Notes under the pieces: model-generated
What the model was told of the DNA's origin: nothing
The model's database searches: none
The model's input: only the letters and a program-made list of their open reading frames with translations
Part shown: positions 60,600-64,000 of the stretch, one piece after another
How the letters are laid out: each line of letters begins with the position of its first letter
Numbering within the stretch: position 1 is the first letter of the stretch
Position numbers and translations under genes: made by a program
Assembly: GCA_023390815.1 (NCBI GenBank)
Contig: JAEWCC010000008.1
Span: forward strand, 1-64,000
Source of the DNA: Bacillota bacterium
GTDB lineage: Bacteria > Bacillota > Clostridia > Christensenellales > SZUA-584
Direction of reading: 5' to 3'
DNA: 64,000 nt

Positions 60600-61331
60600 T
60601 CAGGCTACGCGCGTTGCGTCGTTGGTGACTATCACCGCAGCATTGGGTACTCCGGCATAGCATTCGTTAAAATCTTCAACACTTACGTATCTGCAATTGT
60701 CCCCGTCCGCCCAGCGCCCGCTGTCACATATATAAAAACCAGTTACTTCTCCGGTCTGAGCATCCCGCGCTGCGCTTGTAATCGTGATCGCATGGTTAGC
60801 ACTACCGTCGTCAACGGAATTGGGATCGTCCCATAGATGACCCGCATTAACGCCCATAATTACACACTGCCCGTTTTCCAGATCCGCGGCGATGCCCTCA
60901 TACGATCCACCTGCCTCACCTGGATGAAAAGCCTGCGAATCGATTCCATAATGATCCAGCACCGCGACGATATTTTCTTCATTGGCACCGCCCAGTGCAG
61001 AAGGCGGCAGCGAGGGATCGTTATCGCACCAGTTGTTTTCAATAGCCAGTTGTACGACATCATCCTCCGAAGCGTTGATACCCGAAAGTTGGAGAACGTT
61101 GGATACACTGACCAAGCCGCAATCACCCTCAAATCCGTACGCGTTGTCTCCCTGTTGGTAATCCAGCAGCGGTGCAACCGAGTACGGATCGCTTGTGGCA
61201 ATCGACTCGCCTTCAGCGGATACGATCGGCTCGTACTGATCCAGATCCGTCGCAATCTGCTCCGGCATCTGCTCTCCAGTATTTGTTTCGATACCTTCAT
61301 CAATCGGTTCAAACATACCCGGAAAATCCAT
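60600..61331 (-). CDS. C39-like cysteine peptidase, copy 2
   Basis: A 243-residue paralogue of the protein at 59102-59833, with the catalytic set conserved (Cys71 in GDCGLVSVSNVLQ, His in SANHAITITSA, Asp in ICDSGRW). The divergence is greatest in residues 8-45. It lies 42 bases downstream of the ATPase gene and has its own leader element, so it may be transcribed with or without the ATPase. Confidence 0.82.
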   Translation of the reverse strand: MDFPGMFEPIDEGIETNTGEQMPEQIATDLDQYEPIVSAEGESIATSDPYSVAPLLDYQQGDNAYGFEGDCGLVSVSNVLQLSGINASEDDVVQLAIENNWCDNDPSLPPSALGGANEENIVAVLDHYGIDSQAFHPGEAGGSYEGIAADLENGQCVIMGVNAGHLWDDPNSVDDGSANHAITITSAARDAQTGEVTGFYICDSGRWADGDNCRYVSVEDFNECYAGVPNAAVIVTNDATRVA

Positions 61332-61339
61332 ATCCTCTT

Positions 61340-61366
61340 CTCCTTACTGTTGATATCTTGATTATA
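61340..61366 (-). promoter_or_regulatory. Shared leader element before peptidase copy 2
   Basis: The minus strand reads TATAAT, three bases, then GATATCAACAGTAAGGAG, matching copy 1 with the same spacing. It lies directly beside the ATPase stop codon. Confidence 0.62.
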
Positions 61367-61373
61367 TCGATTT

Positions 61374-64000
61374 TTAACCTAAAATCCCGTCTGACTCCTT
61401 TTTAAGCGCTGAAGCTGCATTTTTAGTCGTGTACGCATACCAGCGGTAATAGAATGCACGCAGCTGCTTGTTTCCGGCGGCAAAATGCATCAGGATCAGG
61501 CCGATCATGGCACGCACCGCCGCGTCATCCGCTTCGATACGCGCGGCAACGGCGAGGGTTGCCTGATCGTTCCACTGCGCGATGTCTTCCATCGGCGTTT
61601 TGACGATATCGCCGCCTTTCAGCACCAGGCTGACAAGCCGGCACTGCGCGCCGAAATCGCTCCATTCCTCCAGCGCCGCGCCTTGGCCGAATCGCTTGAC
61701 GACCGATGCAAGCGCAATGTCTTCCGGGCGGCCGCTGAACGACAGCGCTTCTCGCTGTGCTTCCAGCGCTTCTCCCGCAGGGATTTGCGCCTTGGTTCGG
61801 TTGCTGACGAGAATCTCCAGCGCCGCTCCGCGCGCGCGGCGCAGATCGTCGCTCCCTGCGACGGGTTTCTCATAAACGTAAGGCGCATAACTCTCAGGTG
61901 GAAAATACTCCGTCATGCACAGAACCGGGGAGAGCCAGTTGCCCTGATGGACCACTGCCACACCGGTATCGAGCCGGGCGATCTCCCCGATCTGCTCCGG
62001 CGTCAAGCCGACCGCTCTGCCTACAGCCCTGCGGTCGTCCTCGTCGGGCAGCTTGAATACGACTTTTGTATTCGTGTTTCGGATGACCGAACGGTCCATA
62101 ATGGACGGCGACTGATCCGCAATAATGAAGCTCTCGCCGTAGGTACGCATCTCAGCGATCGCGTTGGTGAGTATCTCTACCGACATGCCCTGCAAATTCG
62201 CGCTCTCCATCGACTGTGCGCCGCTCGTGGCCTTGAGCAGATGGTGCGCCTCTTCGAGCAGCGTCACGTGCTTTAGGCGGCTGTTGATCTCCTCGCACCG
62301 CGTCATTCGGTGCTCCTGCAGCCGAATGATCAGCATACCCATGATCAGCGACTTGGTTTCAGACGAACCCAGCCGGCTGATATCGATGATGGCATTGCTG
62401 TCGAATAACACTTCGTCCGGCACCTGCGTCTTGCAGAAAAGCTGGCCGCAGATGCCGTTCGCCATCGACTTGATGCGCGTCACGAGTGCGCCGATGTAGT
62501 TGCCCTGCACCTCCTGGGAAAACTCCGTCTGCTTGAGTATACGGGGCATGGTCTCCGCGAGCGTCACGAACGTCGGGAAACGCTCCGGCGAATACCGGCA
62601 TACGCTGTCGTCAAGGTCCCAGCCGCATTCGCGGTACCCAAGTTCTATGGCCTCCTTGAGGAATTCCGGCATTGCGGCATACATGGGCCAGCTCGCGTTG
62701 AAGACGCCCAGCAACCGGTCGATATGCTCCAGCACATGGATGCCCTTGGGGAACGCGAACGGGTTGGCGGCCAGCAGCGGGGATACCGCCTTGTTCGTGC
62801 CAAACACGCGCACATCGCTGCGTCCGCCGAATACGCGCGCATACTCCCCCTTCGCCGGTTCGATCACAAGGAATTTAATGCCGTTCTCGAGCAGCCGATC
62901 GAGCAGCACATAGCACATGTTGGACTTGCCGGAACCCGTCGTTCCGGAGATAAACATATGCTTGCTGAGTTCTTCGAGCGATATCTCGACCTCATAATCC
63001 TCCACATTGCCCATATGGACGATATGCCCCACCTTGACTCCCGTCTGCACAGCATTGCTCTTTTTAATGATGTCACGCGCAAACTCGGCGTGCGTATCCA
63101 CCATCACGCCGGGCAGCGCCTTGCGAGGCCACGCCACGTGCACCGACATCTCCTGTGCGGTGGAAAGCGTGGCGGGCGTCACTTGCGGCAGCTCGAAGCC
63201 GCCGCCGGAGAAGGAAAACGCAGGATGCAGCATACGCTTTAAATACTCGCTCATCGTGGAGACCGTATCCGCTTCGTTCCATACGTTGATATACGATATG
63301 TTGGCGTCCGGCGAATATCCGGTCAGCAGAGACCGGTAGATGCTCGCGCACATTCGCGCCGTGGCGTTGTCCGCGGCGAGGATATAGGCCGCGCACTGGT
63401 AGGCGCCGCCGCCTTCGCACAGCTTGATACGGTCGAGCTGTACGTCGATCGCCTTGAGGATGTTGCCGATTGCCTTGTTTTCGTAATGGTACTGCACCGT
63501 GCTGCCCTTGGTCTGCGCGCTGCCGTCGGTCGTGCTCGTGGAGCGCGCGGTGCTGTCACTGGTGCTCTTGGAATCGCTGGTGCCTTCGGACTCGCTTTCA
63601 TCGCTGTGCGAGGATAGCGTCTGCGACGTGTTGGACTTTCCGCCCGCGATGGTCTGATACGTCTTGGAGACGTTGCTGCCGAAAGTACTGACCACCAGCG
63701 GTCCGAAGTTGCCGAGCCCCGGCAGAAACGCGGAACCTACCATGCCCGCCAACGTCGCCGCGGTGATGATCACCTCGGCTTTCTTGTTTTTGTTCGTATG
63801 CTCCTCTTTGGATTTGGATTCCGATGTGGATGAACCGCTGCTGCGCGTCCGGTTCGAGGTGGTGCCGGACGTCAGCGATACCGACTGTGTCACCGTATCC
63901 CCGATAGTTTTGGAAAAATTGAGCGTGTCTGTCTCGGAGAGCGACTGCTGCGTCTTGTAAAACGGTGTGAGCTGCGTGTACAGCGTCTCGTATCCGTTTC
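61374..64000 (-). CDS. HerA/FtsK-type ATPase, 5' end outside the window (partial)
   Basis: At least 874 residues are visible; the frame stays open to the window edge, so a GTG at 63893 is not the true start. A Ser/Thr-rich low-complexity segment with alternating acidic residues (about 35-165 of the visible part) flanks a short hydrophobic glycine-rich stretch (about 75-105). The DUF87/HerA-type motor follows: Walker A ISGTTGSGKSN, then IEPAKGEYARVF, a Walker B region VTLLEEAHHLL, a sensor segment ADQSPSIMDRSVIRNTNTKVVFKL and a C-terminal helical part. It is related to DNA or protein translocases (HerA, VirB4, FtsK) rather than to ABC proteins. The neighbouring peptidase units suggest it powers export or processing of a polypeptide, or is part of a conflict system. 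Confidence 0.82.
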   Translation of the reverse strand, partial: NGYETLYTQLTPFYKTQQSLSETDTLNFSKTIGDTVTQSVSLTSGTTSNRTRSSGSSTSESKSKEEHTNKNKKAEVIITAATLAGMVGSAFLPGLGNFGPLVVSTFGSNVSKTYQTIAGGKSNTSQTLSSHSDESESEGTSDSKSTSDSTARSTSTTDGSAQTKGSTVQYHYENKAIGNILKAIDVQLDRIKLCEGGGAYQCAAYILAADNATARMCASIYRSLLTGYSPDANISYINVWNEADTVSTMSEYLKRMLHPAFSFSGGGFELPQVTPATLSTAQEMSVHVAWPRKALPGVMVDTHAEFARDIIKKSNAVQTGVKVGHIVHMGNVEDYEVEISLEELSKHMFISGTTGSGKSNMCYVLLDRLLENGIKFLVIEPAKGEYARVFGGRSDVRVFGTNKAVSPLLAANPFAFPKGIHVLEHIDRLLGVFNASWPMYAAMPEFLKEAIELGYRECGWDLDDSVCRYSPERFPTFVTLAETMPRILKQTEFSQEVQGNYIGALVTRIKSMANGICGQLFCKTQVPDEVLFDSNAIIDISRLGSSETKSLIMGMLIIRLQEHRMTRCEEINSRLKHVTLLEEAHHLLKATSGAQSMESANLQGMSVEILTNAIAEMRTYGESFIIADQSPSIMDRSVIRNTNTKVVFKLPDEDDRRAVGRAVGLTPEQIGEIARLDTGVAVVHQGNWLSPVLCMTEYFPPESYAPYVYEKPVAGSDDLRRARGAALEILVSNRTKAQIPAGEALEAQREALSFSGRPEDIALASVVKRFGQGAALEEWSDFGAQCRLVSLVLKGGDIVKTPMEDIAQWNDQATLAVAARIEADDAAVRAMIGLILMHFAAGNKQLRAFYYRWYAYTTKNAASALKKESDGILG

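Noticed and set aside
63893..63893. GTG start for the terminal ATPase gene
   Set aside because: The frame is open upstream to the end of the window, so the gene is simply cut by the boundary.
1..64000. CRISPR array or complete prophage
   Set aside because: No regularly spaced repeats with unique spacers and no phage structural, terminase or integrase genes were found.

Overview
The window is about 64 kb of moderately GC-rich DNA. It most likely comes from an anaerobic member of the Clostridia. The grounds are strong GGAGG ribosome-binding sites, TTGACA/TATAAT promoters, a six-subunit energy-converting (Ech-type) [NiFe] hydrogenase, BlaI-type regulation and an LPxTG surface protein. The species cannot be named from the sequence alone.

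Layout. 0.4-3.4 kb: a sortase-anchored, repeat-rich surface protein (minus strand). 3.4-5.4 kb: an AT-rich island with a 23-residue hydrophobic peptide gene flanked by hairpins and an HNH nuclease-like gene. The island is bordered by copies of a dispersed structured repeat whose 3' end looks like the T-arm and acceptor end of tRNA-Ser. 5.5-12.5 kb (minus): a potassium regulon with a KdpD-like sensor kinase, two KdpE-like regulators, a TPR protein, two TrkA proteins, a 33-residue membrane peptide, TrkH and an exported OB-fold-like protein. Two of its promoters share an unusual long motif. 12.9-13.3 kb: a small membrane protein.

13.9-24.6 kb (plus): the most unusual metabolic locus. It encodes a free-standing adenylating acyl ligase, a one-domain acyl carrier protein, a phosphopantetheinyl transferase, an ABC exporter (ATPase plus a 1079-residue FtsX-type permease with a coiled coil), two tandem condensation-domain-like proteins and an HSL-type esterase. 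It looks like a compact carrier-protein-dependent acyl or lipopeptide-like pathway with no multimodular synthetase. 24.9-29.2 kb: an FtsA-like ATPase with a repeated C-terminal tail, then a serine beta-lactamase-family lipoprotein under a BlaI-like repressor fused to a peptidase-like domain. That repressor gene has a near-ideal double TACAnnTGTA operator.

29.3-39.9 kb (minus): one long operon, echABCDEF-hypABFCDE, from a consensus promoter. It encodes the H2-evolving, ion-pumping hydrogenase and its maturation factors. 40.2-42.6 kb: a LuxE/LuxC-like pair for acyl activation and reduction to aldehyde. 42.7-45.6 kb: a large-subunit catalase and a GNAT acetyltransferase. 45.6-45.85 kb: a hairpin-rich intergenic repeat. 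45.9-53.4 kb (minus): argC-argB-argD-carB-argF under three phased ARG boxes. 53.4-56.4 kb (plus): a MacAB-like exporter. Then come glycerate kinase, a tRNA-Leu(CAA), and a small gene with a long leader holding a terminator.

58.6-64.0 kb (minus): a HerA/FtsK-type ATPase gene that runs off the window, followed by two tandem copies of a two-gene unit (C39-like cysteine peptidase plus a 170-residue protein of unknown function), each copy preceded by the same leader. This and the 13.9-24.6 kb cluster are the best candidates for undescribed systems.
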